Source of the DNA: Corythucha ciliata
Lineage: Eukaryota; Arthropoda; Insecta; Hemiptera; Tingidae
DNA: 64,000 nt
Assembly: GCA_038030265.1 (NCBI GenBank)
Contig: CM075942.1
Location: 67,832,926-67,896,925, forward strand
Direction: 5' to 3'
The notes below the pieces were generated by a model that searched no databases, was not told the DNA's origin, and saw only the letters and a program-made list of their open reading frames with translations. Shown here piece after piece: positions 21,890 to 33,780 of the stretch (position 1 is its first letter; every line of letters starts with the position of its first letter). The position numbers and the translations under genes were made by a program.

Positions 21890-22394
21890 TTCCTGACGAT
21901 AATAATTATCTTTTATATTTTCCTCTACTAAAACTTCCTTTCCTCCGCGATTACAAGATTTATTGTTAAGTAAAGTTGGAAAAACCCATCTCTTGTCGTT
22001 TTCATTATGTGGTCAAGGGTCACACTTCATTTTGGGGAGCTCAGACCCTCACTTTTCAATCCAAACATTAAAAAAAAAAAAAAAGGCGGAAAAAACGATT
22101 TCGATTGTAGAGATAAGAGATGCAAGAAAAGTGGGAGGCCAAGGGTGCTCCCGAACGTCAAGTCCGATTATAGGTCCACCAGTGACCTCACCTCCTTTTC
22201 AGCTCACGATCCACCAGTGCTCACCGGTTCGATACTAAATACTTGGTGACAACTTGTCTATTTTTTTTTTTTTTTTGCGCATCGCGGCGCAGCGCCATTT
22301 CGCGCTGCTACATTTTGTCAACTTGACTATTGAAGGACCTGATATTTTTGAATTATTCATTTTTCGTGTTTTTTCGCACTATCTGCCATCGAAA
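21890..22394. other. No gene seen downstream of the MULE relic
   Basis: Unique sequence with an A-run (about 22,070) and a T-run (about 22,260). An aataataatta stretch follows the MULE stop. No terminal repeat could be paired with sequence before 18,598. Confidence 0.4.
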
Positions 22395-22546
22395 TTGAAT
22401 TTTTGAAAAGCATTTTAAATTGTATTTGTATTTTATTCAAAATACAATTCAAAAAGTATTTGTATTTTATTATTTAAAATAAATTTTTGAGAGTATTTTG
22501 GGCTTTGTATTTAAAATACATTTTCAAAGTATTTTGCCCACCCCTG
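22395..22546. mobile_element. Probable end of a hAT-like non-autonomous element
   Basis: AT-rich sequence with repeated gtatttgtattttatt and tttaaaatac ends in AAGTATTTTGCCCACCCCTG. Read in reverse this is CAGGGGTGGGCAAAATACTT, a start commonly seen in hAT-type MITEs. The opposite end and the 8-bp duplication were not found. Confidence 0.5.
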
Positions 22547-25403
22547 ATCATGATATTACACCGACGTACTACCAACGATAGAAGGAATTGAAACAATTGA
22601 CGTTCCATTCGTTACGGGTAAACAAACCTTTGAGATAATGCGACGTTTTGGAGACGAACGCAGTTCACGCCTATCCATCCGTTGATTAGGCGGATATTTC
22701 AACAATAACAGAAACTCTACAAAAAAAAAAAGAAGAAAAAGAGAACGCGGTGCCCTTTAGAACAATGGGGTTGTTCTGCAAATCACGTTGGATTTGTCGG
22801 GTTCTTTCTTTACGAACGTGAATGAGCTTTCGACCCCTCCTCCCCCACCCCACCCTATTAACTTCTCAACCTCGTTTGAGTTGAACTTGAAATTCTTCAA
22901 CCGGATCGAAAATGTTACAACTTTTGAATTTTTCTTTACCTGTGGAAGTGCTATAGAGAAATTTAAATGTCAGTCGCAGCGAGGCTGTAAGGTGGTAGAG
23001 GAGAAATAGAAAAAATGAGACAGGGAATTGAAAACAACTCGGGTAATTTCGTGAAAGTTCAAGTTGAAGGTCACCGAAAGGCGGAAATTGAAAACTTTTT
23101 TTTTTCCTCGACAAAAAGTTCGATACTCCTTTCGTGGTGAACCCTCAGAGAGAAAAGATCGCGTTGCTTTCGTTTGATTATTTCCTTTGAAGCGACCTTT
23201 TTTTTTCTCAATTAAACACGCAATAAAAGACGATCAGGCAAGTTGGATATCCCTCCCCCCCCCCTTCATCATCACCAAAAGAAAAAAAACATCAACCAAC
23301 AAGCTGTTCCACTGGCGTCCGGCCTATAGCGCTCTGTATACGTAACTTCGCCCAGGTGCTAACAATTCAACCATAAACCGTAAGTGAGAATTCAGAGCGG
23401 ATAACTGTTCGCACTATATGCGTCCCAATACGAGCGATATGCGCTATAATAGTGACTAAGCGAGTCTCCAGTACAAATTTTACTTTTTTAACGCTCCATA
23501 GGGTGTCCCCATAAAAAAATGCCGTTCACGTTATATACGTTTGTTTCTACATACATCCTGAACACTTCTTTGACGTTTCGTATATTTTCCTTTTGTCACT
23601 CCAAAACGTTTCATTCTCCATTATAAGAAGCCAACGGAAATGCTCATGTATAATGCGTATAAAAGTAAAAGTTCACGGGTCTAAAATGTAAGAAAAATGA
23701 CAACATCATAATGACTTTTTTGTTTAATAATCATGTCGTGAAATAAATGGGAAGAGGGATGAAGGTCAGTCGTGATTAGACGAAATGTTTGAAGAAAGAA
23801 AGAAAAAAAATCAATGAAGCACTAACGTGAATGGATGAATAATGCAAAGCGAATCTTTTGTGGTTTTCGAGTATACACAGTGCCTAGGATAAGGAAAATT
23901 CGAGTAGATACACAAAAGTTCGAAGAGACCGAAAAAAATCCTCCCGTTAAAAAAAAAAAACGAAAAGGAAAACGCCATAACGGTGTCTCCGAGCGTTTAA
24001 ATCGTGCTGTCTCGGGTGTCTTGAAGCTTCCAAACAAGACGACATTTTAATTTTTTTTTTTTTTTCCTCCCCGGCTGTCTATTGTCACGGTCTAGGATAC
24101 TCAAGTAGAGTATTCAAAGGTATTTACGGTTATCGGGCACACAAACGACGTGATTTCCATGGACTATCCGTTTCATTCTATATTCACGAATAAAGATAAA
24201 ATTGAAGACGCTGAATGGAGGACGGAGTGATAAAATTCAGCGAGACATTTTTTGTTGTTTTTTATTTTTGTTCTCAGTAAAGTTTTGATTTATGATAAAA
24301 TTTTTCTTGTAAACAAAAAATGAAGGAGCAGCGTTTTCTGGTCTGTGCACGTAACCGTTCTCATTTCTTAAAAACAAAAAAGTTTAATTCAAAAATGAAT
24401 TTCATAATAACCATCAGAAATGTTTGAGGGGCGTGATTTCCTCCCTCCTTCTCCACTCTGCATGAACAAATAGCCTGTAAAAAATATTTTTATAATGTAA
24501 AATTATGTTCTTCTGTGCTCATTTTCATTGCATGCCGTCACACAGTCGCAATTTCAATTTATTAATGCCTTTTATTATGTAAGTTATGATGTTCGAAACC
24601 TATTACCCTTTATGTTTTCTATACCCTTTCAATCAAAGGGTTCATACAGACTCAAATTGCAAAGCAGCATTGATTATAACGAGAATGGAAGGGATTTCCG
24701 TTTTGATAAACCGATCGCGTGCTAGCTGCTGCACCCAAGGCCATTTAATTGTTTAACTTTCTTCAGATTGGAATTTTATTTTGAAACGTGTAATTTTTAC
24801 CTTAATGTACGTTTTTTTTTTTTTTCTTCAAAAGACAATGAAAATTTGTACAATTGCGCAAACAAGACAATGAAGGGATATTTACGTACGAAAGACTTGG
24901 TCACACTCATGGGGTCACCCATACCTCGATCGCAATTTTTGTATGAAAACTTCGATTCCATATTAAAATGACCCTAATGGGCCAATTTAAAAAATTGAAT
25001 CGCTTACACCACCTTTTACATGGTGATTTCCTCTAAATACTGAACACAGTGAATATTGCTAGTTGCTACTAACGATTTCTCTACCGCTGTTGTTCTCACA
25101 ACTATAAAACGGTCGGGTCACGCGCCTAGTCCAAGTAAACGGCACAGGGCAGTCATTTCATGATGAATGGTATCGTCTACATTCTACAATAACGGACAGG
25201 GCGTATTCGAAATATTCCATTCCCAGTCCGATGGGGATGTACAACCTACGCGGCTCAGTTGGAACTTAGTGCTAGAGATATTTCAGGCCAGACAAAACAC
25301 ATATTTAAAACTTAACACAAATAGGTATCACAGTGAACTCGCTGTATTCCAAACCCAGCAATTTCATTGAATATATCTGTAACTCGTCAAGTTCAACGTG
25401 GAC
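22547..25403. other. No gene seen
   Basis: Nearly 3 kb of AT-rich unique sequence with A/T homopolymers (22,720, 23,198, 23,950, 24,050, 24,810) and a C-run (23,254). Short open frames lack domains. Introns or intergenic DNA of a distant gene cannot be excluded. Confidence 0.45.
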
Positions 25404-25440
25404 CAGTGGCGGATCCAAGGGAGGGGGTCACTTGCGCAAA
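25404..25440 (+). mobile_element. hAT-like terminal sequence, isolated
   Basis: CAGTGGCGGATCCAAGGGAG resembles the start of hAT-type elements that is widespread in animal genomes. No matching inverted end was found up to 25,975, which holds no gene. Confidence 0.35.
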
Positions 25441-25975
25441 AAAAAAATCACCAAAATCTCCTACAAAATCCTATCGAGGAGGGGTGATTACCTCTAATTT
25501 TAGGGTCATTTTGTCAGAGACTCGAGGGTGGAACGCGACCACGTCAAGGGAAAAATGAATGCGAAAGTTCTCGCCAAGGGCAAACTTTAAGCGAAACGTC
25601 ACATTGTGGGGGGGAAAAAAAAACTCTTTCGAAAGGCCGCGGCACAACGAGTAAACTATACGCAAAATGCCCCACGGCGGGCAAAACGCAACATTCGGGA
25701 AAACACTCACGTGAATCGTTCATCTTTGTTTTGTTGGTTTTCTTAGTTTTGCCGTAGGGGCGATAAGATTGCTGATGAAGGGCACCGGGATTGGGCCCCG
25801 AAATGCATACTGTCAAAAACTACGCGGCTGTAATTGTTCAAATTTAAATAACCAACTTTCCATTTAACACTCACGTGAATCGCCACATTCAATGCGACAT
25901 TTACGTGAAATTCAGCGTCAAGGGAAACAAATAATGCGAAACGCTTCTCCAAGAGCAATGTTAAGGTGACGTTAT

Positions 25976-27795
25976 TGTCTATTTTATGAAAAAACTCGTC
26001 GGTTTCACGAAAAAATGGTCAATTTCATAACGAAATTGTCTGTTTTATGAGAAATAGGAGAAAACGTTCAATTTTGTAAGGCATCTTAAGCCCATGAGCA
26101 TAATGGTTGATTTTATGAGGAAATTTTCACTCTAAAAGGTGTCAATTCGATGAGTACATCGTCAGTTTGGTAAGGTAATAGTCAATTTTATGAAGAAAAT
26201 AACAATTGTAAAAGGAATTGTCAATATAATGAGAAAATTGCCTTTTTTGAATGAATTTGCAGAAATGATCAATGTAAGAGTGAATTGTCAATTTTATGAG
26301 GAAATTATTAATTTTATGGGGAATTGTCTATTTTATGAGGAAATTATCAATTTTATGAGGAAATTGCCACTTTTATGGGGGAATGGTCAATTTCATGAGG
26401 AAATTGTCTATTTTATGGCGAAATTGTCAATTTTATGAGGAAGTTGTCCATTTTATGAGGAAATTGTCAATTTTATAAGGAAATCGAGAATTTCACGAGG
26501 AAATTGTATGCTTTATAAGGAAATTGTACATTTTATGAGGAAATTGTCCATTTTATGAGAAAATTGTCAATTTTATATGGAAATCGTGAATTTTATGAGG
26601 AAAGTGTATGCTTTATAAGAAAAATGTCAATTTTATGAGGAAATTGTACATTCTACGAGGAAATGTATATGTTATAGGAAATGGTAAATTTCATGAAGAA
26701 ATAGTCAATTTTATAGGCCAAATAGTCTATGCTATGATGAAATTGTCAATTTGATGAAGAAATTGTCAATTTGATGAATTAATTGTCAATTTTATGAGGA
26801 AATTGTCACTTTTATGCGGAAATAGTATGCTTTATAAGGAAATGGTCACTTTCATTAGGAAATTGTAAATTTTATGAGGAAATTGCCACTTTTATGGGGG
26901 AATGGTCAATTTCATGAGGAAATTGTCTATTTTATGGCGAAATTGTCAATTTTATGAGGAAATTGTCCATTTTATGAGGAAATTGTCAATTTTATGAAAA
27001 AATTGTCAATTTTATATGGAAATCGTGAATTTTATGAGGAAAGTGTATGCTTTATAAGGAAATGTCAATTTTATGAGGAAATTGTCCATTTTATGAGGAA
27101 ATGTATATGTTATAAGAAATGGTAAATTTCATGAAAAATAGTCAATTTTATAGGCAAAATAGTCTATGCTATGATGAAATTGTCAATTTGATGAAGAAAT
27201 TGTCAATTTTATGAGGAAATTGTCACTTTTATGCGGAAATAGTATGCTTTATAAGGAAATGGCCACTTTCATTAGGAAATGGTAAATTTTATGGGGAAAT
27301 TGTTAATTATATGAGGAATTGTCAATTTTTAGAGTAAATTGTCTCTTTTACGAGGAAATTTTCACTTTTATGGGGATATTGTCAATTTTATGGAGAAATA
27401 ATAATTTTTGTGTGGAAATTGTCTAGTTTATGAGGAAATTGACAAGTTTATCAGGAAATTGTCTATTTTGTGGTGAGATTGTCAATTTTTTGAGGAAATT
27501 GTCAATTCTATCAGGAAATTGTATTATGTTATAATGAAATTTGTCAATTTTATGAAGAAATACTCAATTTTACAGGGGAATTACCAATTTTATGAGGAAA
27601 TCGTGAATTTTATGAGAAAATTGTATGCTTTACAAGGAAATGTCAATTTCACGAAGAGACTGTCAATTTTATGAGAAAATCGTCAATTATATGAGAAATT
27701 GTTCCTTTTATGAGGAAATTGTCAATTTTATTGGGAAATTTCCAATTTTAAGAGGAAAGTGTTAATTTCATGAGGATACTGTCAATTTTATCAAC
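25976..27795 (+). repeat. 20-bp tandem array, family D (long)
   Basis: About 90 degenerate copies of ttgtcaattttatgaggaaa over 1.8 kb. A longer-range duplication is visible: the variant string 'tttatgggggaatggtcaatttc', in part at 26,372 and again at 26,893, is followed by the same series of variants, giving a higher-order unit of about 520 bp. The unit contains stops, so there are no long frames. Confidence 0.9.
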
Positions 27796-27962
27796 AGCCA
27801 ATTTTGGTAAATTTGTTTGCCAGTAAACCAACTTGACTGGGTGGCCTATTTCAGTGACCGATTGCGCCGATTTTGCGCACTAAGAACAGTTTTTAGATGG
27901 TTTCACTCGATAAACAGTAATTTCGCTCACTAAAAAAACCCAATTTTGAGGGGTTAAAATTA
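27796..27962 (+). repeat. Conserved trailer after family D, copy 2
   Basis: Matches 13,485-13,660 in the same orientation and the same position relative to family D (gggtggcc, gattgcgccgatttt, taagaacagtttttag, cccaattttgaggggtt). Confidence 0.7.
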
Positions 27963-28285
27963 CAGTGCCTAGCCGTGAGACATAAGAGCTTCCCCTCCAC
28001 CACGGCGCTGAGTTTACTTCATTCGGCGGGAGGCGTATTTTTGCCAAACTAATAGTTCACGTTACGATGAATGTTGTTGTTTTTTTCATGTTTTCGACCT
28101 TTGGGTTTCCTTAATTTTCCGATTTTTCAATTATCAGAGATTGAGACCATTGATAACGGTGTCTGTCTGGATAAATGTGTGACGTGTGGTATATTTCTAG
28201 GGCAGGGGGCCGGATGGAGTTATATAATATGGCCCCCTCCTTAAACTGACTGGAGAGGTTAGGTACGGCTCAATTGGTCGCAGCC
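27963..28285. other. No gene seen
   Basis: Unique sequence between the family D trailer and the inverted family E copy. No domain or repeat is recognised. Confidence 0.4.
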
Positions 28286-29190
28286 ATGGGCGTAGTTAGC
28301 GGGGGGCAGGGGTGGGCAGTTGCCCTCCCCTTGAATTAAAAACGCAGATTTCGTCGGGCAGCTGCCCACCCCCAACATTCCAAAAAATTTTCCCTGATCT
28401 GGCTAAGAAACACAAATTTTATTATATTTCGCTCCATAAAACCAATTTTGCGGATTTTCTCACTAAAAAACAACACATTTTTGCACATCGGTTTCACCGA
28501 AAATCGAAAAATTCGCGGATGTTTGTTGCTGACATACCGATTTTAAGGGTCAGCTTAACTTGGAAACCGATTTTGCTGATTTTTCGCACTAAAATCCCAT
28601 TTTCGCAAGGTTCGACGCGCAGTTTCGTGTGTTTGGTTTAGCTCAAATCGTGTTTAGCCCGCTGTGCCATACAGAATTATGTTGGGAGAGAAACTGCCAG
28701 CTCTGTTTACCGTATCAGGTCTAAAATTTAAAGTTCAGCTCCAAAAGTATCACTTTCCGGGGTGGGAGGGAGAGAAGTTTCAATTTTTCGACATAAAATC
28801 CGAAATAGAAGGCTGACAAACAACAGGTTTCCAGCAGATATTTATTTTTTGACGGATAGTGGCCGTTTCTGTGCAAATTTAGTCTCTGATGACCGTGAAT
28901 TGACGCGATTCTAACCTCCAGATCCTGTTAGAAGCCTGAAAAAAGGCAATGGTTCATCTGTTATTTTTGCCAGTGAATCTGCCCACAGGCGTGGTGGATC
29001 TTGCACAGAATCCCCCCCTCCATTCAATTCGTGAATGAGCACTATTTGTAGCGTCGAATTGACGTTTTTCTTTAATTTTAGGTGAAACTGAGTGCTTTTT
29101 CTCAATTCTACCTCGAACTACAGCCTATTTTCTTCATTTTAACCGTAAAAAGGTCTCAAAAAACCGTGAAATAACGCATTTTTGATTTAC
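28286..29190 (-). mobile_element. Dispersed repeat family E, copy 2 (inverted)
   Basis: This is the reverse-complement counterpart of 15,398-16,256 over essentially its full length. It holds short extra segments (for example near 28,490-28,520) that are absent from copy 1. It begins (in reverse) with atgcgttatttcacgg and ends with the G/C-rich gctaactacgcccatgg end at 28,286. Confidence 0.8.
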
Positions 29191-29199
29191 TATTTAATT

Positions 29200-30110
29200 A
29201 CGGCCAGCACTGGGCATCGCCTATAAACCGCGAATAGGTGCGTTCTTTCAATTTCAGCCGCAAAAGACAGTTTTTCCTCAATGTAAACTGTGAATGAACG
29301 CTATTTCTCAATTTTAGCCACGACAATTACACTATTATCAACAAAAAACGGTGACAATTTTGCCAATTCATTTTCCCTCAATTTTAGCCGCAAATTCGTG
29401 TTTTAATCTCAATTCTGCCTTGAGCAATTCCCCCCTTCAAATTTCAGCAGTGAAAAGGTCCACATAATACTCTTGTTAACGAATTTCATTAATTTTCACC
29501 CGGGCGTTGCATCGCGAACCTTAAAATAGTTGTTTTCCTCAATGTGCCTTAATTTTAGCCGAAAATAAGAGCTTTTTCAAAAATGTGTGCGCTAAGTCGC
29601 CCTCTTTCTCGATTGTACCAGCAAACTTGCTATATATAAATGTATAAAAACAGTAAATTATCACTTTTTCGCAATGTTCACCGAGATGTTGGTTTGAGAA
29701 ACCACGAACTGGTGCCTTCTCTCAATTTTACCTGCGTGAATGAGCTTCATTTCTCAATTTTAGCCGTGAATTGGCATTTTTCGTCAATTTTAGCCGCAAA
29801 TGAGCGATTTTTCTCAATTCTACATTGAACGCGAAATTTATTTTGTCAATTTTAGCCGTGAAGAGAGCACTGTAAACCGTGAGTTAGCGCCTTTTCTTAA
29901 TTTCGTCGCGGACTTTGGATCGCGAAACCGCGAATTGGCGTGTTTTCTGAATTTTAACCACGAACTATGAGCAGATTTATTTCTCAAGTTCAACGTGAAT
30001 CAGCGCTATTTTTAGCCGTGAATGGGTGTTTTCGTGTGACTTTTCATGGATTTCATCCGCGAACGAGCATTTTTTCTCAAGACGTGCGCCGCGCCCCCCC
30101 CCTCCCCCAA
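29200..30110 (-). repeat. Minisatellite family B, inverted
   Basis: Units of about 30 bp read tcaattttagccgcgaat with cgctttttc linkers, the reverse of family B. The array abuts family E copy 2, as B abuts E copy 1. A C-run ends it near 30,100. Confidence 0.75.
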
Positions 30111-30359
30111 CTCTGAATCCGTGTGCCTGGCTGGCTGCCCACCCCTTTGATCATGGACTGGCTACGCCCCCATCTTCGCATTGAAAAGAGAAGGTGCGGT
30201 TATCGAGCCCTGTCTTACACCCATGTCCTCCAGCTTGCGCGAGTACACTGACGCATTCCCCGCACTGCCAACCGCCGACCGAAGATATTTTGACAGTTTC
30301 TAGTTCTCGACTGTTTTCGGTCTTAGAAACAGTCAGTTTCCGAAATCCCTTGACGCAGT
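30111..30359. other. Short family E end fragment and unassigned sequence
   Basis: 30,120-30,172 carries ctgaatccgtgtgcctgg, ctgcccacccct and ggctacgcccc, words from the two ends of family E, as if internally deleted. The remainder is unassigned. Confidence 0.45.
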
Positions 30360-30860
30360 TTCTAAGAAAAAATGAGCAGATTCAAGGACGAAAATGATAT
30401 CGATATAGTTTTGACAAAGAAATTGACAGTTTTGAATGACGAAATTGACCTTCATAGGACAAAATAAACACTGTTAGATCAATACTAATAGTTTCAACTA
30501 GAAATTTACAGTCCCCAGGACGAAATTGACAGTTCTGAGACAACATTGACAGTTATTTATGACAAAATAGACAGTTTCTGGGGTGAAATCGACAGTTCCC
30601 TGGCCAAAATCGACAGTTTACGGGACGGAATTGTTTTGAGAGCTATAAGTACCCGACTATTCCAGGTGAAGGGGCCCAAAAAGCTCATGTTGTGAATCTC
30701 GAAATCAAGTTTTGTGATCTTCTGTTATGTAGGAGGAAATTGACAGATTCCAAGTCAACACTGTCTGTTTCTCGGGCGAAATTGAGAGTTTCTCAAAGAC
30801 GAAATTATCGTTTTAAGGACGAAATTGACAGCTCGACCGAAACTGACAGTTGCCAAGAAA
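30360..30860 (+). repeat. Minisatellite family F
   Basis: Units of about 20-22 bp built on gacgaaattgacagtttc with variable c/a linker. The same family is at 58,210-58,860. Confidence 0.75.
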
Positions 30861-30889
30861 AGAATTAAGAATATCCGTGCGGTCTGAAA

Positions 30890-32760
30890 CCCGAATTCCA
30901 AAGAGCGCGAATAACCAGTTTGACCATTTTTAGACCGAAACTTTGAAGATTGAAATTTTTAGGGCGTTTGGCATAAATTGTCAGTTCAGTCATTTTCAAT
31001 GGCCCGGAATGGCTTTTTTGGCAATTTTCAAAGGTGCGAATCGTCAGTTTTGGCATTTCCAAGGCACGAATTCATCATTTTAGCCATTCTAAGGCCGTGA
31101 ATAGTCCGTTTGACTATTTCCAGTGGACGAATCGTCCGTAAAGACATTTTTAGGGTGCGAACGGTTAGTTTAGCAATTTATAAGGCATGAATCGCTAGAT
31201 TCACCATTTTTCGACGAACTAGCAAACATTTAGTTTTCGGCGCAGTGAAATCCGTGAAATTGCTTTTTTAGGTCCAACCAGCAGCCAGTCACATTAGGCA
31301 TTTTAATGGCATGAATCGTCAGTTAAGGCATTTCCAAGACGCAAACTATCAGGTCAGCTATTTTTAGGGCACAAATCGTCTGCATTTTTAGCTGTTTTCT
31401 AGGCGTGGTGGCTCAGTTTGTCAATTTTTGCACGTGAAATGGTAAGTTTCACCATTTCACTGGCACGAATTAGCACATTTAGCCATTTTTAGGGCGGGAT
31501 TTGCCAATCAAGCAATTTTAAAGCAATTAATAGTTTCAAATCAAATCAAAAAGTTTATCCAGTCCCTACAGCTAACGCTGGTTGGTATGGCGGGAGGGGT
31601 TCAATGAAGACGGCCCATGCTCGGTGCACAATCGCAAGTGGTCAGTTTATCGCTTGAAGGGCGCAAATAGCCCTGTTTGGCCATTTTTTGGGTGCAGATA
31701 GCCACTTGGAAGGCGCGAATTGTCTGTTTAGCCTCTGTAGAGCACAATCGATCAGTTAGGTCATTTTTAGACCGTGAATTGCTGAGACGAGTTGTGTATG
31801 CCGTTTACAGGGCGTAAATAGCCAGTTTTTAATGCCAGGATCGTCAGTTTAGACATTTTCAAGGCGTGAAGGCTCAGTATGGCTATTTCTGACACGCGAA
31901 TGGCTAATTTTGCCATTTTCAGGACATGAATCATCTGCTTCGGGATTTTCAAAGTGCGAATTGTCAGTTTAACCATTCATCGTAGGCCGTATAGATTCAA
32001 TGGAGCGTGAATAGCCAGTTTGGCAATTTTAACGCTGCCGGTGTGGCCATTCCTAGGGCATGAATCCGTCATTTTAGTCAATTGTATGTTATGAACTCAG
32101 TTTTGACATTTTCATTGCGTGAATTATTAGTTTAACCGTTTAGACAACGCAAACAGTCAATTCTGCCATTTTTTAAGGTGCGAATAGTCCGTCACGCCAT
32201 TTATGGGGTGCGAATGGTCAGCTTGCCATTTCTAGGGCGCAAATTTTCAGTATATAGTCATTTATAGAGAGTGAATAGCCAGTGTGATATTTTCAGAGCA
32301 TGAATCGTCAGTTTTTTCCATTTTTAGGGTTCGTAAAGTCTGTTGGGCCATTTATAATAAGCGCGAATCGTCAGTTTTGCTTTTTTAAGGACGCAATTAG
32401 TCCCGTCAAGCCAACGCTCGAATGGTCATTTTGGGCATTCTTGGCGCGCAATATTTAGTGCAGGAATTGTCTGTTTAGGGATTTGCGGAGCGTGAATTGT
32501 TAGTTTGCCCATTTTTAGAGCGCGTTTGGTCAGCTTTGGACAATTTAGGAACGGGAAATCGCTAGTTTTATCCAGTTGTAGCTCGTGAATGGAAGATTTA
32601 TGCAGTTTTATAGCGGGATTCATGATCTTTTGATGCATTTTCAGGGCTGCACGAACCGTCAGTCTAGCCACTTTTAGACCGCGTGAAGTCCCTTGGGCTT
32701 TTTTTTTTAGAGCGGTAATTGCCAGTCTGGCCATTTTAAAGGCGTTTTAAGAGGGAATAG
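30890..32760 (-). repeat. Minisatellite family A, inverted, long
   Basis: Units of about 33 bp reading ggcgcgaatcgtcagtttg-gccatttttag, the reverse of family A, for about 1.9 kb. A non-repeat insert lies near 31,535-31,640. Open frames on the minus strand here only read the repeat. Confidence 0.8.
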
Positions 32761-32999
32761 GCAGTGAATTGATAGCGAGACAATTTTATTAAAGCGAAGG
32801 ACACAATTTCATAAGCCTCTCCCTTGGATCCGCGTCTGGAGCCTGCGACATTTTGTTTTTAAAAACAGCCAGAGTCATGTAATTTCTCTTTAAAATGAGC
32901 CAGTACGCTCATTTATCCTTTAAAAAGGTGTGAAATCCCGTTAAAAAAAGACAAAAATCGCTAATAGAGAATATGCACAAATTCACTGCTTGAATGGAG
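32761..32999. other. No gene seen
   Basis: Unassigned; contains ggatccgcgtctgg (32,827), an end word shared with family E. Confidence 0.4.
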
Positions 33000-33253
33000 G
33001 AACTGGCTGGCGGCTAAAATTGAAAGCATGTCAATTTATCGGCTTCTAGGGCCAATTTTACGACAGTAAAATGAAGAAAAATTTGAGAGATGTCGCGAAC
33101 AATTCGCTGATTCATGGATGAAATTGAGAAAAGCGCTAATTCACGGCTAAAATATTGAAAAAGGCTTGCTTAAATTGAGAAAAATCGCTTCTTCGTGGAT
33201 AAAGTGCAGAAAAAGCGCTAATTCGCGGGTTAAATTAGGAAAATAATTGAAAA
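33000..33253 (+). repeat. Family B patch
   Basis: About eight degenerate units (gctaattcgcgg, taaaattgagaaaa). A G-run at 33,271 separates it from the next segment. Confidence 0.65.
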
Positions 33254-33780
33254 TTGGGTGAAAATATTAGGGGGGGGGGGCAAAAAGGTACCTTTGCCCA
33301 CCCAATAGGATGGCCCCCCCTCGCCGCACCTAACTTCATGAATGCAATTCCGCTCATTATAGACACTTTCGATGTCCAAATATCACCGAAAACCCCAATT
33401 TCGTGGTTTTGGCTACTTCAATTACCAAAATTTGCCGGTTTGGCACTTTTTGAGACCAAATTTGTCGGATTTCCCAGGTCAGAAACCAATTTCGTGGGGC
33501 TGGCTCCCTTAAGACAAGCCAATTTAAGCCGCAATTTTGCGCTTTTCTTCTATTTTAGACGCAAAATTGGCTTCAGAAGCCGTGAATTGGCTTTGAATTT
33601 CTTCAATTTCAAGTGTGAATCAGTTCATTTTTATTTTTTAAAAACTGTCAGAGCCTTGAACAGAGTTGCCTTGAAATGGAGTATATGTATTACTCTTAAT
33701 TTTAGCGACAAAAGAAACGCTTATTGTCAATATTAGCCGTGAATCAACGTTTTAAAACCTAAAAGTCCCAATTTTTTTAA
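33254..33780 (+). repeat. Family E-related segment
   Basis: A G-run, 'cctttgcccaccc', then ccaatttcgtgg and ccaaatttgtcgg phrases like those in the middle of family E. The 160-codon open frame here has low-complexity composition and no domain. Confidence 0.4.

Noticed and set aside
26190..26438. Open frame of 82 codons in the family D array
   Set aside because: Only repeat units read in one phase; stops recur as soon as the period is regular.
33254..33736. 160-codon open frame
   Set aside because: Phe-rich, low-complexity translation of a repeat related to family E; no domain and no homologous motif.
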